Of a stretch of 22,479 bases of DNA, positions 1 through 6,508 are shown in pieces (position 1 is the first letter of the stretch; every line of letters starts with the position of its first letter). The position numbers and the translations under genes are program-made. The stretch is from positions 1 through 22,479 of the IMG/VR virus record IMGVR_UViG_3300021957_003578. One strand, given 5' to 3'. The DNA is from a virus. The notes beneath the pieces were generated by a model. It was not told the origin of the DNA and did no database searches. It saw only the letters and a list, made by a program, of their open reading frames with translations.

Positions 1-218
1 TCGGTGGAGTTCAAAAACTCTATCAGTTTGACAATAAAATGGGTGCTAGTGTTATCAAACACGAACATAGTTATGGTGGTAAACTAGGGTTATGGGAGTT
101 AGCTGTATTAGACGGAGCTGGTAACATAGATTACTCAACATCAATTACAGATGATGTTCTAGGTAGACTAACTTGGAAAGAAGTAACTAACACACTTAGA
201 CAAATTCAAAGACTATGA
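1..218 (+). CDS. Hypothetical protein, 5'-truncated by the window edge
   Basis: The reading frame is open from base 3 to a TGA at 216-218, giving 71 C-terminal residues; the start lies outside the window. The visible part is Gly-rich with no motif I recognise (it begins GGVQKLYQFDNKMG and ends LRQIQRL). The next gene starts at 215 with an ATGA overlap, which supports this frame as translated. No function is proposed. Confidence 0.6.
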   Translation, partial: GGVQKLYQFDNKMGASVIKHEHSYGGKLGLWELAVLDGAGNIDYSTSITDDVLGRLTWKEVTNTLRQIQRL

Positions 219-436
219 AAAAAGAAGAACTCATAGAACTAATTGAGAACTTACATTCAGAAGATAAGTCAGGTTCAATAGAAGCTATTGTACATGATGT
301 TAATGGTGGTTCTTTTATATCAGACAGTATTAGATTAGATATGGACGGTGGTAGATTAATTGTATGTCAATTAAATAGTCCATGTTATGAAAGTAATAAA
401 AAGAATTGGCAACAGGAGTTGAATTTTAAAAGATGA
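215..436 (+). CDS. Hypothetical small acidic protein (73 aa)
   Basis: This ORF starts at an ATG that overlaps the previous stop (ATGA) and ends with another ATGA overlap with the next gene, so it looks translationally coupled on both sides. The N-terminus is a charged helix (MKKEELIELIENLHSE), followed by a segment that could form beta strands. I see no signal peptide, membrane segment or catalytic motif. It resembles the many small early proteins of T4-like phages, but I do not recognise the family. Confidence 0.7.
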   Translation: MKKEELIELIENLHSEDKSGSIEAIVHDVNGGSFISDSIRLDMDGGRLIVCQLNSPCYESNKKNWQQELNFKR

Positions 437-924
437 ATATATTTTACTTACATGAAGAACCTGAGATATGTGCTCAGATGCATAACGATAAACATTGTGT
501 TAAGATGATCTTAGAATCAGCTCAGATGTTATGTACAGCTCATAGAGCTTTAGATGGAAATGATAAATGTGATGGTTTGTTTATGTACAAACAAGCACAT
601 CTTAATCACCCAAGTACAAAATGGGTAAGAGAAAATGTCTACAACTATAAGTGGATGTTTAATTTATTCGAAGAACTTTGTGAAGAATATACATTTAGAT
701 ATGAAAAAATTCATACTACAGATTTAAAATTGAGAGAAGTTTTGAGAGAACCACCTCTCAAGATACCAATGATAAATCAAAGAAGAACAAACCCACCTCA
801 ATGTATGCCAGACGAATACAAGTCTACAGATACTATTGAAGCTTACAGAAATTATTATATGGGTGAGAAATCTCACTTTTGCGTCTGGAAAAACAGACCA
901 ACACCAACATGGTACACGAAATGA
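433..924 (+). CDS. Conserved phage protein of unknown function (163 aa)
   Basis: The protein opens with MNIFYLHEEPEICAQMHNDK, followed by a helix with a KMILESAQMLCTAHR core. An NHPSTKW segment lies near residue 60 and an R-x-T-P-x-W-Y end closes it. From memory, this architecture (MNIF..., DKH.VKM..E.AQ.L.TAHR, NHP...W) recurs in many tailed-phage genomes, where it is usually annotated as hypothetical. The conserved His, Asp and Glu residues suggest an enzyme, but I cannot assign a reaction. It starts and ends with ATGA overlaps, inside the same operon as the SET-domain gene. Confidence 0.75.
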   Translation: MNIFYLHEEPEICAQMHNDKHCVKMILESAQMLCTAHRALDGNDKCDGLFMYKQAHLNHPSTKWVRENVYNYKWMFNLFEELCEEYTFRYEKIHTTDLKLREVLREPPLKIPMINQRRTNPPQCMPDEYKSTDTIEAYRNYYMGEKSHFCVWKNRPTPTWYTK

Positions 925-1259
925 AAAAAGATTTTGGATCACATCACTACAGACCTCTGATACCAGAAGTCACAATTAAAGAATCAAAGATACATGGTTT
1001 GGGTCTCTATGCTACAGAAGACTTGAAAGCTGGTATCTTTATTGGTGAAACTCATATATGGGAGTCTAATAGACATGATTGGATCAGAACACCTCTTGGT
1101 GGTTTTATCAATCATTCAGACAATCCTAATTGTTTCATCAATAGAAATATTCATTATCATCATGGTGATCAAAGAGAATTATATACAATTAGACCTATCA
1201 AAAAAGATGAGGAGATAACAGTATTCTATACAGTAGGATATGATGATATCTTAAACTAA
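921..1259 (+). CDS. SET-domain protein, probable lysine methyltransferase (112 aa)
   Basis: The whole protein is a compact SET domain. It has an N-terminal KIHGLGLYATEDLKAG strand pair (S-x-I-x-G-x-G-L/F-x-A motif), a central GGFINHSDNPNC matching the SET NHS-x-x-PN cofactor/active-site motif, and a C-terminal ELYTIRPIKKDEEITVFY in place of the usual I..GEEL.YDY. Family members transfer methyl from S-adenosylmethionine to lysine side chains. The substrate, phage or host, cannot be read from sequence. No post-SET cysteine cluster is visible. I chose the ATG at 921 because it overlaps the upstream stop and precedes the domain directly; upstream in-frame codons lie inside the previous gene. The gene ends in a TAATG overlap with the next one. 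Confidence 0.85.
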   Translation: MKKDFGSHHYRPLIPEVTIKESKIHGLGLYATEDLKAGIFIGETHIWESNRHDWIRTPLGGFINHSDNPNCFINRNIHYHHGDQRELYTIRPIKKDEEITVFYTVGYDDILN

Positions 1260-1477
1260 TGACTAAGTGGCATGGTGGTAAAGGTTCTAAAAGAAGACCA
1301 GAGAAAAATTCAGAGTATCAAGATAATTGGGATATAATCTTTGGTAAGAAAAAACCAGATGTCAAAGTGAGAAAACAAACACCAGCACACGCTAAAACTC
1401 AAGTTCAAAAAGATAAAACAAAATACGACAGAAAGAAACTTGACAGGACAGCGAATGCTGATATAATAGATGTATGA
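1259..1477 (+). CDS. Small basic phage protein (72 aa)
   Basis: The protein is highly basic. It starts MTKWHGGKGSKRRPEKN, followed by a WDIIFGKKK segment and a lysine-rich, probably disordered tail. Proteins with the KWHGGKG-(S/D)-x-R-R and W-D-x-I-F-G signatures recur as small hypotheticals in T4-like phages (from memory). The charge suggests nucleic-acid or ribosome contact, which is inference only. It is linked by TAATG to the SET gene and by ATGA to the next one, so it is part of the same run. Confidence 0.75.
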   Translation: MTKWHGGKGSKRRPEKNSEYQDNWDIIFGKKKPDVKVRKQTPAHAKTQVQKDKTKYDRKKLDRTANADIIDV

Positions 1478-1794
1478 GTTTGAATTTATTTAGAAAAGAA
1501 AAAATTGACTATAAGTATTCAGAAGATAGAATTATCAAAGAACTTGATTTATATATCAAAAGTACATATGGTCAACATTACTCATCTAATAATTTTCAAG
1601 CAACCGAATTTATAATAGACGGTGGACATGGAGAAGGATTCTGTATCGGAAACATTCTCAAATATGCTCAACGCTATGGTAAAAAAGAAGGTTATAATCG
1701 TAAAGACTTAATGAAAGTTTTACATTATGGCATAATAGCACTTCATGTGCATGATTTAAATAATGGAGAAAGTGAATCAAATGAAACTAAGTGA
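1474..1794 (+). CDS. DUF3310-type protein (106 aa)
   Basis: The C-terminal half carries FCIGNILKYAQRYGKKEG, then KDLMKVLHYGIIAL. This is the pattern of the DUF3310 family (SaV-like proteins common in phages): a cofactor-like FxxGN-x-x-KY-x-x-R helix followed by a second amphipathic helix. The family is often loosely labelled nucleotide kinase in phage annotations, but no P-loop is present here, so I do not use that label. It starts with an ATGA overlap. Its last codons overlap the start of the gp45 gene and contain the ribosome-binding purines used by gp45. Confidence 0.75.
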   Translation: MSLNLFRKEKIDYKYSEDRIIKELDLYIKSTYGQHYSSNNFQATEFIIDGGHGEGFCIGNILKYAQRYGKKEGYNRKDLMKVLHYGIIALHVHDLNNGESESNETK

Positions 1795-2449
1795 TAACAC
1801 ACTAAAATTGTTGAATAATTTTTCAACAATCAATTCCGGGATTACAGTTAAGTCCGGTAATGAACTAACAACTGTATCAGCAATGAAGAATATCTTCGCG
1901 AAGGCAGTCGTAGACGAAACCTTTGAAACAGAACATTCAATCTATGATCTATCAGAATATCTAGGAGCAGTATCTTTGTTTGATACTCCGGACTTTGTAT
2001 TCAATGGTGAGTCAGTTAATGTTAATGAAGGAGATAATTCAGTAACTTACTACTACGCTGATCCTCAAATGGTTATATCACCACAGAAAGATATTACAAT
2101 GCCTGAACCTGAGATCAGTTTTGATCTTGATGAAGATGTACTCGGAGCTTTACTCAAAGCGTCGTCAGTACTATCATTGCCAGACATGGTACTTTCTAGT
2201 GACGGTACAACAGTTCAATTAACAGTCAAAGACAAAAAGAACGCGACATCTAATGTTTACAGTAGAACTGTAGCAGAGGGTAACGGATCAACTTTTGAAA
2301 TGTTCATGAGAATGGAAAACATTAAAGTTCTTAATGGTAATTATACAGTCTTTGTATCATCAAAAGGAATCGCTCACTTTACTAACAGGGATATCGCTGT
2401 AGAATACTTTATAGCTTTAGAACCTGATTCAACTTACAATGAATCTTAG
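1781..2449 (+). CDS. 45: Sliding clamp (DNA polymerase processivity factor), T4 gp45 homologue
   Basis: The protein begins MKLSDNTLKLLNNFSTINSG, aligning with T4 gp45 (MKLS...LLKNFATINSG). It ends with an ALEPDST segment like gp45's ALEADST. At 222 aa it has the usual gp45 length for a trimeric ring of two-domain clamp subunits. It tethers polymerase gp43 to DNA and in T4 also activates late transcription. I chose the ATG at 1781 over an in-frame ATG at 1763 because it restores the family N-terminus and has a GGAG ribosome site about 10 bases upstream. It overlaps the DUF3310 stop by 14 bases. The clamp-loader gene follows directly, as in T4. Confidence 0.93.
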   Translation: MKLSDNTLKLLNNFSTINSGITVKSGNELTTVSAMKNIFAKAVVDETFETEHSIYDLSEYLGAVSLFDTPDFVFNGESVNVNEGDNSVTYYYADPQMVISPQKDITMPEPEISFDLDEDVLGALLKASSVLSLPDMVLSSDGTTVQLTVKDKKNATSNVYSRTVAEGNGSTFEMFMRMENIKVLNGNYTVFVSSKGIAHFTNRDIAVEYFIALEPDSTYNES

Positions 2450-2451
2450 TA

Positions 2452-3390
2452 ATGAAAGAAGATTTTTTATGGGTTGAAAAATACAGACCACGAACTATTG
2501 ACGAATGTATTCTGCCGACAGAAACAAAGAAGATATTTCAAGATTTTGTAAATAACAAAGAAATACCAAACTTACTTTTATGTGGTACAGCAGGTGTAGG
2601 TAAAACTACAGTCGCGAAGGCTCTATGTAATGAATTAGACGCAGACTATGTAATGATCAATGGTTCAGAAGAAAGAAACATTGATACTCTCAGAGTTAAA
2701 ATTAAACAGTTCGCTTCTACAGTATCACTAGGTGGTGGTCCTAAGATTGTAATTCTTGATGAAGCAGATTATCTAAACCCTCAATCAACACAACCAGCTC
2801 TCAGAGGATTCATAGAAGAATTTTCTAAGAACTGTAGATTCATCTTTACTTGTAATTACAAGAATAGAATCATTTCACCGTTACATTCAAGATGTAGTGT
2901 TATTGATTTTACGATTGAATCTAGTCAGAAACCTCAGATCGCGGGTGGTATTTTTCAAAGAATACTACAAATTCTGAAAACAGAAAGTATTGAATACAAT
3001 GAACAAGTAGTTGTAGAATTAGTACAGAAGTTCTTTCCGGACTTTAGACGAGTTCTTAATGAATTACAGAAGTATTCAGCGTCTGGTAAGATTGATAGTG
3101 GAGTTCTCGCGAACTTAGATGATGAATCTTTACAAGAAGTATTAGGTTTTATTCGTGACAAAGAATTCTCAAAAATGAGAAAATGGGTAGCGCTAAATAT
3201 ACATAATGATCCACAAGCGATATACAGAAAAATATATGACGCGTTGTTTACTAGAATGGAAAACAGTAGTGTACCTCAAGCGATTATAATATTGAGTGAC
3301 TACACATATAAGTCAGCGTTTGTCGCTGATCAAGAAGTCAATATGGTAGCATGTATGACTGAATTAATGATGGAGTGTAAATTAAATTGA
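2452..3390 (+). CDS. 44: Clamp loader large subunit, AAA+ ATPase, T4 gp44 homologue
   Basis: This is a 312-residue AAA+ ATPase close to the T4 gp44 length. The N-terminal WVEKYRPRTIDE box is diagnostic of clamp-loader/RFC subunits. Walker A is GTAGVGKT (45-52), Walker B IVILDEAD (99-106), sensor 1 FTCN (132-135), and the arginine finger lies in HSRC (Arg147). With gp62 it forms a pentamer that opens and loads gp45 onto primer-template junctions using ATP. In T4, gene 62 follows immediately. Here queD follows through a TTGA overlap and gp62 lies about 5 kb further on, so the T4 gene order is interrupted. Confidence 0.95.
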   Translation: MKEDFLWVEKYRPRTIDECILPTETKKIFQDFVNNKEIPNLLLCGTAGVGKTTVAKALCNELDADYVMINGSEERNIDTLRVKIKQFASTVSLGGGPKIVILDEADYLNPQSTQPALRGFIEEFSKNCRFIFTCNYKNRIISPLHSRCSVIDFTIESSQKPQIAGGIFQRILQILKTESIEYNEQVVVELVQKFFPDFRRVLNELQKYSASGKIDSGVLANLDDESLQEVLGFIRDKEFSKMRKWVALNIHNDPQAIYRKIYDALFTRMENSSVPQAIIILSDYTYKSAFVADQEVNMVACMTELMMECKLN

Positions 3391-3851
3391 AATATAGAGA
3401 AAGAACAGAACTAAGACCATATAGAGTTGTAAAAACATATGGTAATGAAACAGGTCATTCATGTGCTTTCAGACAATGGAGAGCTAACTCACATTGTAAT
3501 TTGATTCACGGATACGCGTTAGGATTCGAAATAACATTTGAATCTTCAACATTGAATGAACAGAATTGGGTTATTGATTTCGGTGATCTAGGATTACTAA
3601 AGAAATATCTAAAAGAAACTTTTGATCATACAACTGTAATAGCTCAAGATGATCCTGAGTATGAAACATTTTTGATGTTAGATAATCTTAATCTAATTGA
3701 CTTAAGAGTAATAGACAATGTAGGTTGTGAAGCTTTCGCTGAGGAAGTATTTAACTTTTGTCAACTACATTTCGAAGACGATAGAGTCAAAGTAAGATCG
3801 GTAAAAGTATTTGAACACGGGAGTAACAGTGCTGTATTCGGAAATTTTTAA
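3387..3851 (+). CDS. queD: QueD-like 6-carboxy-tetrahydropterin synthase
   Basis: A 154-residue member of the 6-pyruvoyl-tetrahydropterin synthase/QueD fold. Visible motifs are SHCNLIHGYAL (nucleophilic Cys37 region and His41), a VIDFGDL strand, a FDHTT motif with the catalytic Asp-His pair, and a terminal KVFEHGSNSAVF with the substrate-anchoring Glu. It converts dihydroneopterin triphosphate from FolE to 6-carboxy-tetrahydropterin. Canonical QueD has HGH as zinc ligands; here the second His is replaced by Tyr (HGY), so the metal site is variant. The start is TTG at 3387, overlapping the gp44 stop (TTGA). No in-frame ATG lies near the N-terminus, and a GGAG sits upstream. Confidence 0.88.
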   Translation: MKYRERTELRPYRVVKTYGNETGHSCAFRQWRANSHCNLIHGYALGFEITFESSTLNEQNWVIDFGDLGLLKKYLKETFDHTTVIAQDDPEYETFLMLDNLNLIDLRVIDNVGCEAFAEEVFNFCQLHFEDDRVKVRSVKVFEHGSNSAVFGNF

Positions 3852-4674
3852 GAGTATTCAAGGTGAAGGTCACTACACAGGTGTACCAACAACTTGGTTG
3901 AGATTCTTTGGTTGTAATTTAGAGTGTAATGGATTCGGACAAGATGATCCGACTGATCCGTCAACATATAAATTACCATACAAAGATTTTGATCTTATTG
4001 ATGTAAAAAATGTAGAAGATTTACCTGTATGGAAATATGGTTGTGATTCATCTTATTCTTGGAGTAAGAAGTTCGCGAAGATTCAAAAAAATGAAAGTTG
4101 TGAAGAAGTCGCGAAAAGACTTTATGATCAAATGTATAATGAAAATACACATATAGCTTTTACTGGTGGTGAACCATTAATGAAAGCTGCTCAGAAGAAT
4201 ACAGTAAAGATTTTAGAAGAAATGGATAGACTGCTTGGTCGTAAAAGATTTACTAACATTACATGGGAGTCAAATGGTACAAGACCGTTGGATTCTATTC
4301 TTCATAACTATCTTCAAAGTATAGAACATACAACAGAGTTTTTCTTTTCAGTCAGTCCGAAATTATGGAGTGTTGCTGGTGAGAAAGAAGGTATTCAACC
4401 AGAGATAGTGAAACAATATCATGATCTATCAGAAGTTGGACAATTAAAATTTGTATGTAATGGTACAGACGAAGCTTGGGACGAGATTGAAGATTCAATC
4501 TTGAAGTTTAGAAAAGTGGGTGTTAATTATCCGATATGGATAATGCCTGTAGGAGCGACAGAAGAATCTCAAGATGAAGTCGCGAAAGAAATAACAATAC
4601 AAACAATGGATAGAGGATACAATGTATCAGCTAGAGTTCATTGTTACATTTTTGGAAATCAGATAGGAACATGA
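3829..4674 (+). CDS. queE: QueE, 7-carboxy-7-deazaguanine synthase (radical SAM)
   Basis: The N-terminal FKSIQGEGHYTG box is the QueE signature, followed by the radical-SAM region with RFFGCNLEC and, much later, KYGCDSSYSW. The [4Fe-4S] cysteines are therefore C29, C33 and C72, a C-x3-C-x38-C spacing. The classic C-x3-C-x2-C loop is broken by an insertion rich in Asp, Pro and Tyr. FTGGEPLM is the SAM-binding GGEP motif. The enzyme turns 6-carboxy-tetrahydropterin into 7-carboxy-7-deazaguanine. I prefer a GTG start at 3829, which has GGGAG five bases upstream and places LYSEIFKSIQGEG at the usual distance. A TTG at 3811 is the alternative. It overlaps queD by 23 bases. Confidence 0.9.
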   Translation: MLYSEIFKSIQGEGHYTGVPTTWLRFFGCNLECNGFGQDDPTDPSTYKLPYKDFDLIDVKNVEDLPVWKYGCDSSYSWSKKFAKIQKNESCEEVAKRLYDQMYNENTHIAFTGGEPLMKAAQKNTVKILEEMDRLLGRKRFTNITWESNGTRPLDSILHNYLQSIEHTTEFFFSVSPKLWSVAGEKEGIQPEIVKQYHDLSEVGQLKFVCNGTDEAWDEIEDSILKFRKVGVNYPIWIMPVGATEESQDEVAKEITIQTMDRGYNVSARVHCYIFGNQIGT

Positions 4675-4922
4675 TAGGAATACCAGACATTATAGGATTG
4701 ATTGGAGTTGTATTACTAATTAGTACATACGCGTTACTTCAATTTGATAGAATTGATCCGAAAGGATTTTGGTATAGTTTTAACAATATGATTGTAGCGA
4801 TACTTGTAACAGTAAGTTTATTATATAATTGGAATTTAGCTAGTATGGTAATCGAAGTGTTTTGGTTTTCATTGAGTGTATATGGTTTACATAAATTTTA
4901 TAAAATGAGGAAAGTGACATGA
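4671..4922 (+). CDS. Small integral membrane protein, CBU_0592-like (83 aa)
   Basis: Three hydrophobic segments span roughly residues 4-22, 33-52 and 55-75, with a conserved-looking SLYNW turn and a final VYGLHKFYKMRK. The layout resembles the small bacterial CBU_0592-type membrane domain (GxxGVxLxxxxY start, hydrophobic core, xYGL+K end); this assignment is from memory. I chose the ATG at 4671 (ATGA overlap with the queE stop) instead of an upstream in-frame ATG inside queE. It sits between queE and queC, so a role near the deazaguanine pathway, for instance precursor passage, is possible but unproven. Confidence 0.75.
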   Translation: MIGIPDIIGLIGVVLLISTYALLQFDRIDPKGFWYSFNNMIVAILVTVSLLYNWNLASMVIEVFWFSLSVYGLHKFYKMRKVT

Positions 4923-5071
4923 TACAAAAAGTAAAAGATCATATTGAACTATGTAGATGTAATTGGAAAACACTATTCGTAGGTAGTTTTGTAATGCACT
5001 TCTTTTTTGATTGGATAGTATTAGGAGTAGGTGTTTTAATCGGAATGCACATAGGACATACACATGGCTAA
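4919..5071 (+). CDS. Small membrane protein with His-rich tail (50 aa)
   Basis: The ATG at 4919 overlaps the previous stop (ATGA) and the reading frame ends at 5071, inside the start of queC. The protein has a polar N-terminal helix with two Cys (LCRCNW), one or two hydrophobic stretches (around 18-44) and a C-terminal GMHIGHTHG that could bind a metal. No family is recognised. The coupled overlaps on both sides are the main argument that it is translated. Confidence 0.6.
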   Translation: MIQKVKDHIELCRCNWKTLFVGSFVMHFFFDWIVLGVGVLIGMHIGHTHG

Positions 5072-5834
5072 TATGATAACAAAAGGTAAAGAACAAGTCA
5101 GAGGTAAATCTGTACTTCTCTTTAGTGGTGGACAAGACAGTCTTATAATTAATCACTTGATGAAACCTGATGTACTTTTAAACATTAGTATGAATTCTAA
5201 TTATGATAAGACTGAAAGAAAAACTTTTGATTCAATCGGTATTGATGAATCGAAGTTAGTCAATCTTGATGATGTAATTGACTTGGGTATTTTTGAAAGG
5301 GACGACGCGATCATTCCAAACAGAAACGCTCATCTTACATTACTAGCTTCTCATTTCGGAGAAACTATATGGTTAGGTTCTGTACATGGGGATAGATCGT
5401 TTGATAAAGACGAAAAGTTTTACACTAGAATGGAAGACTTATTAAATCATATGTGGCAAGCTCAACATTGGACAGAAGAACGAAGATTTACTATTAGTTC
5501 ACCGTTCAAAGATAGAACTAAAACTGATTTAGTAAATGAATATCTTACTTTCGGTGGTAATCAATTATATCTTCTAACATCTTACTCATGTTATGAAGGT
5601 GAAGAACAACATTGTGGTCAATGTAAAGCTTGTTTTAGAAAATGGGTTTCACTTGAAAACAATGCAATAGATACTCGCGGGTATTGGAAAAATGAACCAT
5701 GGGATTCACCATGGTTAGAGAATGTATTGACTTCAATCTATAACGGTGGTTATAGAGGAAAAGAAGATACTGATATTATTAATGCTTTGGATAAGAGTCC
5801 GAGGTATTTTGACTTAGACAAATATAAATTATAA
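5064..5834 (+). CDS. queC: QueC, 7-cyano-7-deazaguanine (preQ0) synthase
   Basis: This 256-residue PP-loop ATPase has the SGGQDS nucleotide motif at 21-26 and a PNRNAHLTLLAS segment around 85-96, corresponding to the QueC PGRN region. A zinc site follows at C176, C184, C187 and C190 (SCYEGEEQHCGQCKAC). QueC converts 7-carboxy-7-deazaguanine plus ammonia to preQ0 with ATP. There is no fused amidotransferase domain of the kind associated with archaeosine-type products. The start at 5064 overlaps the small membrane gene by eight bases. No QueF (preQ0 reductase) gene is visible in the window, so preQ0 or a derivative made elsewhere would be the product used for DNA modification. Confidence 0.9.
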   Translation: MANMITKGKEQVRGKSVLLFSGGQDSLIINHLMKPDVLLNISMNSNYDKTERKTFDSIGIDESKLVNLDDVIDLGIFERDDAIIPNRNAHLTLLASHFGETIWLGSVHGDRSFDKDEKFYTRMEDLLNHMWQAQHWTEERRFTISSPFKDRTKTDLVNEYLTFGGNQLYLLTSYSCYEGEEQHCGQCKACFRKWVSLENNAIDTRGYWKNEPWDSPWLENVLTSIYNGGYRGKEDTDIINALDKSPRYFDLDKYKL

Positions 5835-5848
5835 CGGAGACACAATTT

Positions 5849-6508
5849 ATGAAAACAGATAAAAAATTAGGTAAAGAAGTACAAGAGTACTTGATTAAGA
5901 AAGGTGTAGAAACACCAATAGTAGAAAGTAAACTCAATGAACAAGAAAGAATTGAGTTAATAGAAGACAATATGGAGACTATTATTGATGTACTAGGTTT
6001 AGATCGTGAAGACGATTCAATAGGTGGTACAGCGAATAGAGTCGCGAAGATGTATGTTAGTGAATTATGTTTTGGTCTATCTTATAGTAGATTTCCGAAG
6101 ATATCAGTATTTGAAAATAAGATGAACTATGATTCAATGGTAATACAAAAAGATATTACTTTTCATTCATTATGTGAACATCACTTTGTAAATTTCAATG
6201 GTATGGCTCAAGTAGCTTACATACCGAATGGTAAAGTCATTGGACTTTCTAAGTTAAACAGAGTTGTTAATTTCTTCGCGAGAAGACCTCAAGTTCAAGA
6301 AAGATTGAATGAACAGATATACTTCGCTTTACAATATGTACTTGGTACAGACGATATAGCAGTATTAGTAGAGGCAGAACATTTATGTGTTAAGTCAAGA
6401 GGTATCGGAGATCAGAACTCAGGTATGACAACTTCTAAATTAGGTGGAGCGTTCTTTGAAGACGGTAGACTCAGATCAGAGTTTATGCAACTAGCGAATA
6501 AATCATGA
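5849..6508 (+). CDS. folE: GTP cyclohydrolase I (FolE)
   Basis: A 219-residue protein with all family hallmarks: GGTANRVAKMY (59-69), the zinc and active-site motif SLCEHHF (Cys109, His112), LSKLNRVVNFFARRPQVQERL-type helix around 133-153, and HLCVKSRGIGDQNSGMTT with the second zinc Cys180. It converts GTP to dihydroneopterin triphosphate, the first step of the deazaguanine pathway and of folate synthesis. Here the neighbours queD, queE, queC and a DpdA-like gene make deazaguanine the likely purpose. It has its own GGAG ribosome site about ten bases before the ATG and overlaps the next gene by ATGA. Confidence 0.95.
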   Translation: MKTDKKLGKEVQEYLIKKGVETPIVESKLNEQERIELIEDNMETIIDVLGLDREDDSIGGTANRVAKMYVSELCFGLSYSRFPKISVFENKMNYDSMVIQKDITFHSLCEHHFVNFNGMAQVAYIPNGKVIGLSKLNRVVNFFARRPQVQERLNEQIYFALQYVLGTDDIAVLVEAEHLCVKSRGIGDQNSGMTTSKLGGAFFEDGRLRSEFMQLANKS

